58,256 bases of DNA from JAZRYE01 sp045600585 (GTDB lineage: Bacteria; Bacillota_I; Bacilli_A; RFN20; CAG-826): the NCBI GenBank assembly GCA_045600585.1, contig JAZRYE010000035.1, positions 1 to 58,256 on the forward strand, read 5' to 3'. This document shows, one piece after another, positions 35,519-43,683 of this stretch. The position numbers were made by a program, and so were the translations under genes. A model generated the notes under the pieces. That model was given only the letters and a program-made list of their open reading frames with translations. It did no database searches and was not told the origin of the DNA. How positions within the stretch are numbered: position 1 is the first letter of the stretch; every line of letters starts with the position of its first letter.

Positions 35519-36727
35519 TTACCACACTAAATCTTTGGCTTTTAATGGCTTTCTATTAATAGTTATTTCGTATACTTTGCCATTTCTAAATTTGACAACT
35601 CTATTAGCCATCTTAGCAATTTCTTCGTTATGGGTAACCATTAATAAGGTTGATCCATTTTTATAAACGTCTTCAAGTACCGTTAAAACTTCAATACTTG
35701 TTTCATAGTCTAAAGCCGCTGTTGGTTCATCAGCTAAAATCAAAATTGGCTTTTTAACTAATGCTCTTGCAATAGATACTCTTTGTTGTTGACCGCCAGA
35801 AAGCATATGAGGATAACTTTTTGCTTTTTCTTTTAAACCAACTAGTTCTAAAGCCTTTAAAGAATCCAAAGGATCTTTAACTAATTCGGCAATCAAATCC
35901 AAATTTTCTTTAATATTTAAATTTGGCATAAGGTTATATGATTGGAAAATAAAACCAAGATTATATCTTCTAAAATCAGTTGCTTCATTTTCGCTTGGCT
36001 TAGACATATCTTTGCCATTAAAAATAATTGAACCAGAATCTAAATTGTCCATGCCACCAATAATGTTGAGCAATGTTGATTTACCACATCCAGATTCACC
36101 AAGTAAGACAACTAATTCGCCTTTATAGACATCTAAGTTAATGCCTTTTAAAACTTGAGTTACTGTATCGCCATTCTTGTATGACTTACATACATCTTTT
36201 ATGGTGATAAGTTTTTCTTTATTTTCCCAAGTTTGTTGATACATTTCATTATCTTCAATTTTTAAAATTGCGATGGTTGTAACCATTTCAATAATGCTTG
36301 CTTCATCTTCATTGAATAAGTTGTTATCATTGATGACTTCAATTGCACCAATAACGCCAGTGCTATTTTCAACAGGACAACAAATGTAGGATTTTATATC
36401 TATATTTTTATATAAAGAAGCAATTTCATCATCTTTATTGGATTTAAAATCAATGATAGAAGTTGCTTGATTGTTTTTAAAAACCTTTCCTACAACTCCT
36501 TCATTTTCTTTATAAATTTTATTACTTATATCATTAGGACAAATTGAATAATATGGGTGAAGGTCGTTGTTTTCATCCTTAAACCAAATAGTTGCATATT
36601 TGACATTTAAACTGTCAATAAGAACTTTCAAAGCGCTGCTTAAAACTTCTTCAATGTTTTTACTTTTGATAACAATATCATTAATTTCACCGATAACTTT
36701 GTAATATGTAATGTAGTCTTTGTTCAT
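35519..36727 (-). CDS. GAF-domain and ABC ATPase fusion (LolD/MacB type)
   Basis: The protein has 402 aa. Residues about 1-165 form a GAF-like sensory domain (YATIWFKDENNDLHPYYS, GVVGKVFKNNQATSI, ICCPVENSTGVIGAIEVIN). Residues about 175-400 are a LolD-like ATPase with Walker A GESGCGKS (about 210), signature LSGGQQQR (about 310), Walker B LILADEPTA and switch His in VTHNEE. GAF domains bind small ligands such as cyclic nucleotides or redox cofactors, so transport may be gated by an intracellular signal. It is coupled to the FtsX-like permease gene downstream. AGGG precedes the ATG. The fusion is uncommon to my knowledge. Confidence 0.88.
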   Translation of the reverse strand: MNKDYITYYKVIGEINDIVIKSKNIEEVLSSALKVLIDSLNVKYATIWFKDENNDLHPYYSICPNDISNKIYKENEGVVGKVFKNNQATSIIDFKSNKDDEIASLYKNIDIKSYICCPVENSTGVIGAIEVINDNNLFNEDEASIIEMVTTIAILKIEDNEMYQQTWENKEKLITIKDVCKSYKNGDTVTQVLKGINLDVYKGELVVLLGESGCGKSTLLNIIGGMDNLDSGSIIFNGKDMSKPSENEATDFRRYNLGFIFQSYNLMPNLNIKENLDLIAELVKDPLDSLKALELVGLKEKAKSYPHMLSGGQQQRVSIARALVKKPILILADEPTAALDYETSIEVLTVLEDVYKNGSTLLMVTHNEEIAKMANRVVKFRNGKVYEITINRKPLKAKDLVW

Positions 36728-36774
36728 AATTTTGCCCTATTAATTTTATAGATTATACATATATTTAAAAATTT

Positions 36775-36800
36775 AAAAAAGAGGTTTTAAGAAACCACAA
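36775..36800 (-). terminator. Terminator of the 36848 lipoprotein gene
   Basis: The minus strand reads GGTTT-CTTA-AAACC (with an outer G-C pair) then TCTTTTTT, between the acetylesterase-like gene and the GAF-ATPase gene. Confidence 0.65.
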
Positions 36801-36847
36801 TAATTTAAAACAATAAGTCCCTGGATTAGCATTGCATTATATCGATT

Positions 36848-37768
36848 TTAGTTTGCAGCGATTTTTCCAAATTCTTTGCCTAGATTTACCATTGATAAGG
36901 AATCGTAATGAGCATAATCAATAGAACCGATGGGTTCTGTATCTGTTTTGATACCTAAAGCATTAGTGTCTATAAAGTAGTTTAAAGATGACTTTTTGGA
37001 AAATCTAATTTTTGCATTATTGATAGCTAACGGATATGACCACATATCAGGTGAATCGTTAATCGCTGCGTCAATCCATTTAATATCTTTTTGATACTTT
37101 GAAAAATCTCTTCTTAATCCTGAAGCAAACGCAATAGTATCTCTATAATAAGCTTCTTCGTCATTATTCCAACTATCTGATTCCCCTTGCATCCAACATA
37201 CGCCATCAAGCGATAAACTATATCCTTTTGAAGTTAAGTAATCGAGGCATTTCAAAGAAAAGTCCATGGCGTTGTTATAATATTTTCCTCTTTCATGATG
37301 ATTGTTTAACCAGTCATATCTAAGAGATGAGCCGCCAAATGCCCATTTAATTATAAATGTAGTTTCGTTTGGATATTTTTTACTCATTATGTCGGAAATA
37401 CCAACTTCAGGTCCAAAATGTTCATTCCTATAACCAAAGCCAAGCGTGCATTTAACAAACTCATAGTTAGATGTGTATTCGCCATCATGATTAACAAAGT
37501 TAATAAATACATTATCGTAGCCTTGCATGTATTCGTTATACATGTTTGTATCTTTTTCTTTTAGATAGCTAGTTAAAGATGATCCTTCAGCATTGGATTG
37601 GCCATAAAGAAAAACTATGTGTGCTTTTTTATTTGTAACATTTTCTAAAGTATCGGCGATTGTAACATCTGGATTGTTATAAGAAAAGTCTGTAGTTATT
37701 TTATAACTAGAATCACACGCGCTTAATAAAGAAGTAATAACAAGAAGGGCAAATAATTTCTTTTTCAT
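36848..37768 (-). CDS. Lipoprotein sialate O-acetylesterase-like (SASA/SGNH) hydrolase
   Basis: This is a 306-aa lipoprotein with lipobox LLSAC (Cys at about 18). The SASA-type catalytic motif is FLYGQSNAEGS (Ser near residue 58), then WMQGESDS (about 193) and a C-terminal DYAHYDS that can supply Asp/His. Such enzymes remove O-acetyl groups from sialic acids or plant glycans at the cell surface. It is monocistronic. It is similar in role to the protein at 51703 but clearly divergent. Confidence 0.82.
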   Translation of the reverse strand: MKKKLFALLVITSLLSACDSSYKITTDFSYNNPDVTIADTLENVTNKKAHIVFLYGQSNAEGSSLTSYLKEKDTNMYNEYMQGYDNVFINFVNHDGEYTSNYEFVKCTLGFGYRNEHFGPEVGISDIMSKKYPNETTFIIKWAFGGSSLRYDWLNNHHERGKYYNNAMDFSLKCLDYLTSKGYSLSLDGVCWMQGESDSWNNDEEAYYRDTIAFASGLRRDFSKYQKDIKWIDAAINDSPDMWSYPLAINNAKIRFSKKSSLNYFIDTNALGIKTDTEPIGSIDYAHYDSLSMVNLGKEFGKIAAN

Positions 37769-37830
37769 AAAATTATTTAAATGATAAAAAGTAAAAACAA
37801 AACTAACAATATCTGTTTCTATCGTATTTT

Positions 37831-37862
37831 AATATAAAAGAGATCTCATTATCGAGACATCT
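37831..37862 (-). terminator. Terminator of the 184-aa lipoprotein gene
   Basis: An imperfect 9-bp stem (arms 37839-37847 and 37854-37862, one mismatch) is followed by TTTTATATT on the minus strand. It resembles the hairpin at 39481. Confidence 0.65.
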
Positions 37863-37871
37863 TAATATAAA

Positions 37872-38426
37872 TTAATCACCAATAAATTCAGATATATTTA
37901 TATAGTAAGTATTATTGCAAACCTCTTGTGTTGGTGTTAAAGAGAAATAATATACACCAGGATTAACATCAAAATCACAAACTCTTGCACCGATGCCGAT
38001 TGAATCGTCTAATCCTTCAGGAGCTGTAACCTCACTATCTTCTAGACAATATTTATTAAGGAATTCATTATATGTGATTGTTTCTATTTCATGAAAATTA
38101 GAATCATACAAGTTTAAATCAAAATGCATTGAATAATATTCATACGACTCTTCAGAATCGACTGCCAAAATTTGTAAAGCGTCGTATTCTTCATAATTAA
38201 AGACAATAGTATTATCTAAACTAAATTTAAAATAATCAGTCTTTTGCAAGGCCGCACCCACCACATCATATGAAATGGGTTTATATTTCTCGCTTAATGT
38301 CCCTAAATCAATCGCATTAGCGAATTTATTTTCCATTTCATTCATTGATGAAGAATGAGACTGATTACTAGAGTTACAGGATGTAATAAGCGGAATTAAT
38401 GCTAAAAATAAAATTTTTCTTTTCAT
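37872..38426 (-). CDS. Lipoprotein of unknown function
   Basis: This 184-aa protein has signal peptide MKRKILFLALIPLITSC (lipobox LITSC, Cys 17) and a Ser/Asn-rich linker. The rest is an acidic, beta-rich domain, with a NPGVYYFSLTPTQE segment reminiscent of bacterial pre-peptidase/PPC-like beta-sandwiches, although I cannot assign it. AAGAGG precedes the start. It is monocistronic with its own terminator. Confidence 0.65.
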   Translation of the reverse strand: MKRKILFLALIPLITSCNSSNQSHSSSMNEMENKFANAIDLGTLSEKYKPISYDVVGAALQKTDYFKFSLDNTIVFNYEEYDALQILAVDSEESYEYYSMHFDLNLYDSNFHEIETITYNEFLNKYCLEDSEVTAPEGLDDSIGIGARVCDFDVNPGVYYFSLTPTQEVCNNTYYINISEFIGD

Positions 38427-38506
38427 ATATTATTAACCTCTTTTTTATTTTATCAATTTGTTTCTAAAAGGCAATACACCAAAAAAGTTGGCGAAACACT
38501 TGCATT

Positions 38507-39355
38507 TTAAATATTCTTAATTGTGTAAAATAAAATTTCGTCTTTTAAATTTTGGTCGGCCATATAGCTAAAAACTATTTCGCCTTTTGGAGAAACAACA
38601 CAAGATTTAGCTTTGTTCATGTCTTCTATTTTTTCGTTGCAAGTTTCATACCCCCAACGGTTGCATGTTACATACCAAATCTCGTTTTCTTTAGCTCTTT
38701 GCTTCCATGCATTAGTAGAATCATCATCCGAATGTCCTTCAATAGGTTCAGGATACCACGTTACAGGAGAAAGAATTATATCAACACCTAAGTCTTTTAA
38801 TGCTTTTGCATGTGTATCAACATATGAATCTGCACATATAATTATTCCTAATTTTCCATATTCGGTATCGTAAACACTATAAGGAAGGTCTCCAATCGAA
38901 TTCCAAGATGGGAGGCATCTTTTTCTTTCATGTAGCACTACTTTACCTTCTTTATTAAATAGCACTGCAGAATTATACATTGTTCCATCGTTAGCAATTT
39001 CAGGAAATCCAATTGCTATATATCCCTTATTTGCTTTAGCGATATTTCCAATAGCGGATAATTCCTTTTCAATATCTCTAATCCCTGCATAGTTAAGAAC
39101 ATCTTCTTTTGTTACATAATAAAAATCGGTTGCCATTTCTGGGGTAACAACGATGTTTGCGCCATTTTTAAAAGCCTCATCTGCATAATTGCAGATTGTT
39201 TCAATGTTTCTTTCCCTTTCTTGATATAAAGGATGCATATGGAGCATTGAAACCTTGCATGTCTTATCCTGCTTTTGATTACAAGACACTAAGACAATTT
39301 GTGTAATTGATAGGCTTAATACAAATAAGAAATTTTTAAATAGAGTTTTCATCAT
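38507..39355 (-). CDS. Lipoprotein carbon-nitrogen hydrolase (nitrilase superfamily)
   Basis: This 282-aa protein has a signal peptide ending at lipobox LVSC (about residue 25). The nitrilase triad is complete: Glu in VTPEMATDF (about 69), Lys in HERKRCLPS (about 144) and Cys in IIICADSYVD (about 172). Most family members are cytoplasmic amidases; here the enzyme is displayed outside the membrane, where it could cleave an amide or nitrile nutrient or an N-acyl group. No Shine-Dalgarno is present; TATATT (39362-39367, minus) ends six bases before the ATG. Confidence 0.8.
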   Translation of the reverse strand: MMKTLFKNFLFVLSLSITQIVLVSCNQKQDKTCKVSMLHMHPLYQERERNIETICNYADEAFKNGANIVVTPEMATDFYYVTKEDVLNYAGIRDIEKELSAIGNIAKANKGYIAIGFPEIANDGTMYNSAVLFNKEGKVVLHERKRCLPSWNSIGDLPYSVYDTEYGKLGIIICADSYVDTHAKALKDLGVDIILSPVTWYPEPIEGHSDDDSTNAWKQRAKENEIWYVTCNRWGYETCNEKIEDMNKAKSCVVSPKGEIVFSYMADQNLKDEILFYTIKNI

Positions 39356-39473
39356 TATTTAAATATAACAAAAAATTATTAAATAACATAGAAGAGCAAA
39401 ATCAAATAATTAATAAAATATAACAAACTAAAAGAAATATCAGTCATTTATAATTTTAATCTTTAATTTTTTA

Positions 39474-39504
39474 ACAAAAAAGAGACCTCGTTATTGAGAT
39501 CTCT
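39474..39504 (-). terminator. Terminator of the GGGtGRT gene
   Basis: The minus strand reads AGAGA-TCTC-AATAAC-GAGG-TCTCT followed by TTTTTTG. It lies about 25 bp after the stop. Confidence 0.82.
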
Positions 39505-39529
39505 AATATATGTTTTGGAGTTAATTTGA

Positions 39530-40534
39530 TTACTTAGCCATTGCTTGAGCAACAGAAACAGCAACTGCAACTGTAGCACCAACCATTGGGTTGTTGCCCA
39601 TACCGATTAAGCCCATCATTTCAACGTGAGCTGGAACGGATGAAGAACCCGCGAATTGAGCATCTGAGTGCATACGACCCATTGTATCTGTCATACCATA
39701 GGAAGCAGGACCTGCTGCCATATTATCTGGGTGTAATGTTCTACCTGTACCACCACCAGATGCGACTGAGAAGTATTTCTTGCCTTGTTCAACGCATTCT
39801 TTCTTATATGTACCAGCAACTGGGTGTTGGAAACGAGTTGGGTTTGTTGAGTTACCTGTAATAGAAACATCAACACCTTCCATATGCATAATTGCAACAC
39901 CTTCACGAACATCGTCAGCGCCATAGCAGCGAACTGCTAATCTATCTGGGTTGTTACCATATTTTGTTTCTTTAACAATTGTAACTTTGCCTGTGAAATA
40001 GTCGAATTTTGTTTCAACGTGTGTGAAACCGTTGATTCTAGAGATGATCTTTGCAGCATCTTTACCTAAACCGTTTAAGATAACTCTTAATGGTTCTTTT
40101 CTAACTTTGTTTGCTTTTTTAGCAATGCCAATAGCACCTTCAGCAGCAGCGAAAGATTCGTGGCCTGCTAAGAATGCGAAACATTTTGTTTCTTCGCTTA
40201 AAAGCATTGCGCCTAAGTTACCATGTCCTAAACCGACTTTACGATCATCAGCAACAGAACCAGGAATGCAGAAGCTTTGTAAGCCAACACCGATCCACTT
40301 TGCAGCTTCAGCAGCGTCTTTTGCATTATTCTTAATTGCAAGAGCAGCACCAACTGTGTATGCCCAGCAAGCATTTTCGAAACAGATTGTTTGGATGTCT
40401 TTTACCATTTGGTAAACATCTAAACCTTTTGCTTTACAAATTTGTTCAGCTTCTTCAATTGAAGCAATACCATTTTCGTTTAAGCATTTGTTAATTTGGT
40501 CGATTCTTCTTTCATAACCTTCAAATAAAGCCAT
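39530..40534 (-). CDS. GGGtGRT protein
   Basis: This 334-aa cytoplasmic protein belongs to the family named after its GGGTGRT motif, here SVASGGGTGRTLHPDNMAAG near residue 255. It is Gly/Ala-rich with nucleotide-fold-like stretches. The family occurs in anaerobic Firmicutes and relatives, commonly beside an Fe-S scaffold-like gene as it is here (12-bp gap); its biochemical role is not established. Codon use and the strong ribosome binding site suggest high expression. Confidence 0.85.
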   Translation of the reverse strand: MALFEGYERRIDQINKCLNENGIASIEEAEQICKAKGLDVYQMVKDIQTICFENACWAYTVGAALAIKNNAKDAAEAAKWIGVGLQSFCIPGSVADDRKVGLGHGNLGAMLLSEETKCFAFLAGHESFAAAEGAIGIAKKANKVRKEPLRVILNGLGKDAAKIISRINGFTHVETKFDYFTGKVTIVKETKYGNNPDRLAVRCYGADDVREGVAIMHMEGVDVSITGNSTNPTRFQHPVAGTYKKECVEQGKKYFSVASGGGTGRTLHPDNMAAGPASYGMTDTMGRMHSDAQFAGSSSVPAHVEMMGLIGMGNNPMVGATVAVAVSVAQAMAK

Positions 40535-40546
40535 TGTCGAATCCTC

Positions 40547-41239
40547 CTATTCTTTACGTGGGTCAATGAATTTGACGCCATCGTTGTATCTGCCGTATTG
40601 GCCTTTTGCTTTTTCAAGAGCAACTTCTGGGGAATCACCCTTCTTTAAGAAGTCAGTGAACTTACCGAGTGATAAGTATTGGTAACCACAGATTTCACTA
40701 TTTTCATCTAAAGCTAATGAAGTAATGTAACCTTCAGTTAATTCAAGGTAACGAGGACCTTTTTCTTTTGTTGAGTAAATAGTACCAACTTGAGAACGTA
40801 AGCCTTTACCTAAGTCTTCAAGACCAGCACCAACAGCTAAACCATTTTCAGAGAATGCTGATTGAGTTCTACCATAAACGATTTGTAAGAATAATTCTCT
40901 CATTGCTGTGTTGATAGCATCACAGACTAAGTCAGTGTTAACTGCTTCTAATACTGTTTTACCAACAATAGCTTCAGAAGCCATAGCAGCAGAGTGTGTC
41001 ATACCTGAACAGCCAATTGTTTCAATTAAAGCTTCTTCAATGATACCTTCTTTAACGTTTAATGAAATTTTACATGCGCCTTGTTGAGGAGCACACCAAC
41101 CAATACCATGTGTGAAACCACTGATATCTTTGATTTCTCTGGAATATACCCATTTACCTTCTTCAGGAATTGGAGCACAACCATGAGATGCACCACAATT
41201 TACCTTGCACATATTTTGTACATCTTTTGTATATTGCAT
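40547..41239 (-). CDS. NifU/IscU-like Fe-S cluster scaffold-type protein
   Basis: This 230-aa protein contains an IscU-like core with conserved cysteines: CKVNCGASHGC near the N-terminus (a non-canonical extra Cys cluster), IGCSGMTHSAAMASEAIVGKTV near residue 85, and DLVCDAIN. The IETIGCSGMTHS segment matches the IscU/NifU Cys-Gly region. It differs from housekeeping SufU/IscU in its N-terminal cluster and its link to GGGtGRT. AAAGGAGG precedes the ATG. It probably builds or supplies an Fe-S cluster for the partner protein. Confidence 0.8.
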   Translation of the reverse strand: MQYTKDVQNMCKVNCGASHGCAPIPEEGKWVYSREIKDISGFTHGIGWCAPQQGACKISLNVKEGIIEEALIETIGCSGMTHSAAMASEAIVGKTVLEAVNTDLVCDAINTAMRELFLQIVYGRTQSAFSENGLAVGAGLEDLGKGLRSQVGTIYSTKEKGPRYLELTEGYITSLALDENSEICGYQYLSLGKFTDFLKKGDSPEVALEKAKGQYGRYNDGVKFIDPRKE

Positions 41240-41321
41240 AAATTATATTTTCCTCCTTTATGCAGTCCATAAATATTATTAATATTTCAACCTTTCTTGT
41301 AAAGAAATTATTAATATAAAT

Positions 41322-41346
41322 TAAAAAAACATCTAAACAGATGCTT
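41322..41346 (-). terminator. Terminator of the 60-aa gene
   Basis: A 6-bp stem (arms 41329-41334 and 41339-41344) is followed by a TTTTTTT tract on the minus strand. Confidence 0.75.
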
Positions 41347-41365
41347 AATTATTGTCTTATAAATG

Positions 41366-41548
41366 CTACTTTACTATTTTAAAGGTGATTTTGAAGCGGC
41401 TGTTTAAAGGGACGACATTAACTAATTCCCAACCATCTTTGATATGTTCTTCTTTAACTTTCTCTAAATCTTCAAAAGAAACTAATATAGTTTTTGATTT
41501 TATTTCTTTTGTCATCATTTTTGCAATCTGTTCATCGGTAAGGGACAT
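41366..41548 (-). CDS. Small conserved-looking protein, unknown function
   Basis: This 60-aa soluble protein contains KTILVSFEDLEKVKEEHIKDGWELVNVVPLNSRFKITFKI. The GWELVNV...F pattern resembles small DUF4177-like proteins. No domain gives a function. A terminator follows 20 bp downstream and a weak purine-rich stretch precedes the ATG. The opposite-strand frame over this span lacks protein-like features, so this is the better reading. Confidence 0.55.
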   Translation of the reverse strand: MSLTDEQIAKMMTKEIKSKTILVSFEDLEKVKEEHIKDGWELVNVVPLNSRFKITFKIVK

Positions 41549-41696
41549 ATTATCTACTTCTTTCTTTAATAGTTTAAAGCTATTGTTTATAAAAACAAAG
41601 AGAGAAAATGGTCATTTACTAACTCTTATAAAAAATACTACCTTTAGAATAAAGAAAAGAGTAAAATATGTGAAAATACTTTTAAGAGGTTAACTT

Positions 41697-42251
41697 ATGA
41701 TCGTTCTAAGTGGAGCATCCGCATCAGGCAAAACGGAAGTAGCAAAAGTTCTTGCAAGCAAATATGGAATCGGCAAGATGATCACAACAACAACTAGACC
41801 AATGAGAGTTGGAGAAATTGATGGAAAAGATTATTTCTTTGTGACCAAAGAGCAATTTGAATCATTACTTAAGAAGGATAAATTTGTTGAACATACCATT
41901 TATAATGGTAATTATTATGGCTCTGGAAGAGATCAAATTGGTGATAACAAATGTGTTGTCATCGACGCTGCTGGATTAAGAAGTTACACTGCTCTTAAAG
42001 GAGAAAAATTCATTGTCACATTCTTCCTCAATGCTTCAGAAGAAACTAGATTAGCAAGAATGAAGGGAAGAGGAGATAGACCTCAAGATATTGAAAGACG
42101 TATTATTAATGACCGCGACGCTTTCGATATCGCAAACGTTATAAAAGTTAATTACAATATCGATTCTGAATTCGGAACAGTTGAAGAAATTGCGGATTAT
42201 ATTTATTCCTTATATAAAAAGGAATTAGAAAACTACTATTCAAACAAGTAA
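41697..42251 (+). CDS. gmk: Guanylate kinase-like protein
   Basis: This is a 184-aa P-loop kinase of the guanylate kinase family (GMP + ATP to GDP + ADP). The P-loop is GASASGKT (residues 6-13), followed by TTTTRPMRVGEIDGKDYFFV (GMP-binding Arg and Tyr) and NGNYYGSGRDQI. It is shorter than typical Gmk (about 200 aa) and its P-loop differs from the usual GPSGVGK, so it could be a paralogue rather than the main enzyme. AAGAGG precedes the ATG. It overlaps the hflX 3' end by 16 bp, convergently. Confidence 0.75.
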   Translation: MIVLSGASASGKTEVAKVLASKYGIGKMITTTTRPMRVGEIDGKDYFFVTKEQFESLLKKDKFVEHTIYNGNYYGSGRDQIGDNKCVVIDAAGLRSYTALKGEKFIVTFFLNASEETRLARMKGRGDRPQDIERRIINDRDAFDIANVIKVNYNIDSEFGTVEEIADYIYSLYKKELENYYSNK

Positions 42252-43501
42252 TCATATTTATATTTAGTCTTTGGATTTATGTAAACGGTGCATTGGTAAC
42301 CGTTTTCTTTTTGGCTGTATCTTTTTACATAATTATCAGATACAAAAGTATAGAAATCATATTCATATGGGAATAAAACCTCTTTCTTTTCCCATGTAGA
42401 AGCAATTGATGAGGAGATGAAATCTAAAATCTCGATAACATCTTCGTCATTTTTAAGTGAACAATACATCTCATTTTTATTTAATAATGTAGATGGATTT
42501 TCATATAGTAAATCATATTTATTATATAAATATATAGAAGGAATATTATTAACACCAATATCATTTAATATGTTATTCGTTGTTTCAATTTGCTTTTTGA
42601 AATTTGGATTAGATATATCTACAACATGGATAATGAGATCAGATTCAGTAACTTCTTCTAATGTTGATCTAAAAGATTCGACTAAGGTTGTTGGTAATTC
42701 ACTAACAAATCCGACAGTATCCGTAAGAATAAAAGAAGGATATGGGAAAGAAGAAATCAATCTAGTTGAAGTTTCTAAAGTTGCAAATAGAGAATTACGC
42801 GCTAAAACATTTTTATTTGGATACTTATTTGCGTGGTTAATAAGAGCGTTCATAAGTGTTGATTTGCCAACATTTGTATAACCAACAATACTAATTTTAG
42901 TTATGGGAGAATTTCTTCTCTCGCTTCTCATATTGCTCCTGGAAGATTTTATACTTGCTAATTCGTTTTTACGGAAATTAATTACTTCTTCAATAACACG
43001 ACGGTTTAATTCAATTTTCTTTTCACCTTCACCTTTGTTATGGCCTTTACCACTAGTGACTTGGGAATATGATGCTTTTTCATCAACAAGCTGGCCTTTG
43101 AGGTATTTTAATTTTGCAATTTCAACTTGAAGCTTTGCTTCTTTGGTTTTTGCATTCTTTTCAAAGATAGTAAAAATCACAAATGAGCGGTCTAATATTC
43201 TTACATTCAAAAGTTTTTCAAGATTGTTCTTTTGTAATCCTGTTAATTGGAAATTGCAACAAACTACAATATCATCCAAAGAATAATCAGAATTATAAAT
43301 AAAATCTTGTATATAAAAATAAATCTCTGAAACTTTGCCCTTACCGATATAAGTTCTTTTATCAGGATTATCTATCTTTTGTATAAAAGTTTGAATATTT
43401 GATAAGCCAATTTCTCCAATTAATGAAGAAAACTCACTAATAGAGTAGGCATCATCTTTATCAGCAATAATAATTGCTGGGAAAGGTCTAATTTCTTCCA
43501 T
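42236..43501 (-). CDS. hflX: GTPase HflX
   Basis: This is a 421-aa ribosome-associated GTPase that splits stalled or hibernating ribosomes. The N-terminal HflX domain contains YIGKGKVSEI, the middle KGQLVDEKASYSQVTSGKGHNKGEGEKKIELNRR region is diagnostic of HflX, and the G domain starts near residue 205 with GYTNVGKST, then DTVGFV and NKYD. It starts three bases after the stop of a 56-aa membrane protein, without a clear Shine-Dalgarno, so it is probably coupled. Confidence 0.92.
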   Translation of the reverse strand: MEEIRPFPAIIIADKDDAYSISEFSSLIGEIGLSNIQTFIQKIDNPDKRTYIGKGKVSEIYFYIQDFIYNSDYSLDDIVVCCNFQLTGLQKNNLEKLLNVRILDRSFVIFTIFEKNAKTKEAKLQVEIAKLKYLKGQLVDEKASYSQVTSGKGHNKGEGEKKIELNRRVIEEVINFRKNELASIKSSRSNMRSERRNSPITKISIVGYTNVGKSTLMNALINHANKYPNKNVLARNSLFATLETSTRLISSFPYPSFILTDTVGFVSELPTTLVESFRSTLEEVTESDLIIHVVDISNPNFKKQIETTNNILNDIGVNNIPSIYLYNKYDLLYENPSTLLNKNEMYCSLKNDEDVIEILDFISSSIASTWEKKEVLFPYEYDFYTFVSDNYVKRYSQKENGYQCTVYINPKTKYKYDYLFE

Positions 43502-43503
43502 AA

Positions 43504-43674
43504 TTAATCAGTAAAGAATTTGTAATAAATAACTACTAAGCCCGCTATGATAGCTAGCAAAACGACAATAGAAATCAAAACAGCAAAGAAAATTTTTCTA
43601 TCTGTCTTGTTCTTCATATTGAATTTTGGATCTTGGTCGCCTCTTGGCTCCATTTTTACATCTTTAAATAACAT
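43504..43674 (-). CDS. Small single-helix membrane protein
   Basis: This 56-aa protein has a polar N-terminus (about 27 residues, PRGDQDPKFN), then one transmembrane helix (about residues 29-51) ending YYKFF. It lies between the CNNM-type gene (9-bp gap) and hflX (2-bp gap), so it is part of that operon. No family is recognised. The start could be ATG 43674 or an internal ATG at 43653. Confidence 0.6.
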   Translation of the reverse strand: MLFKDVKMEPRGDQDPKFNMKNKTDRKIFFAVLISIVVLLAIIAGLVVIYYKFFTD

Positions 43675-43683
43675 ATTTATATA

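Noticed and set aside
41352..41693. Plus-strand 113-codon frame before the guanylate kinase gene
   Set aside because: Its translation looks non-protein-like, it spans a terminator and the better-supported 60-aa minus-strand gene, and has no ribosome binding site.
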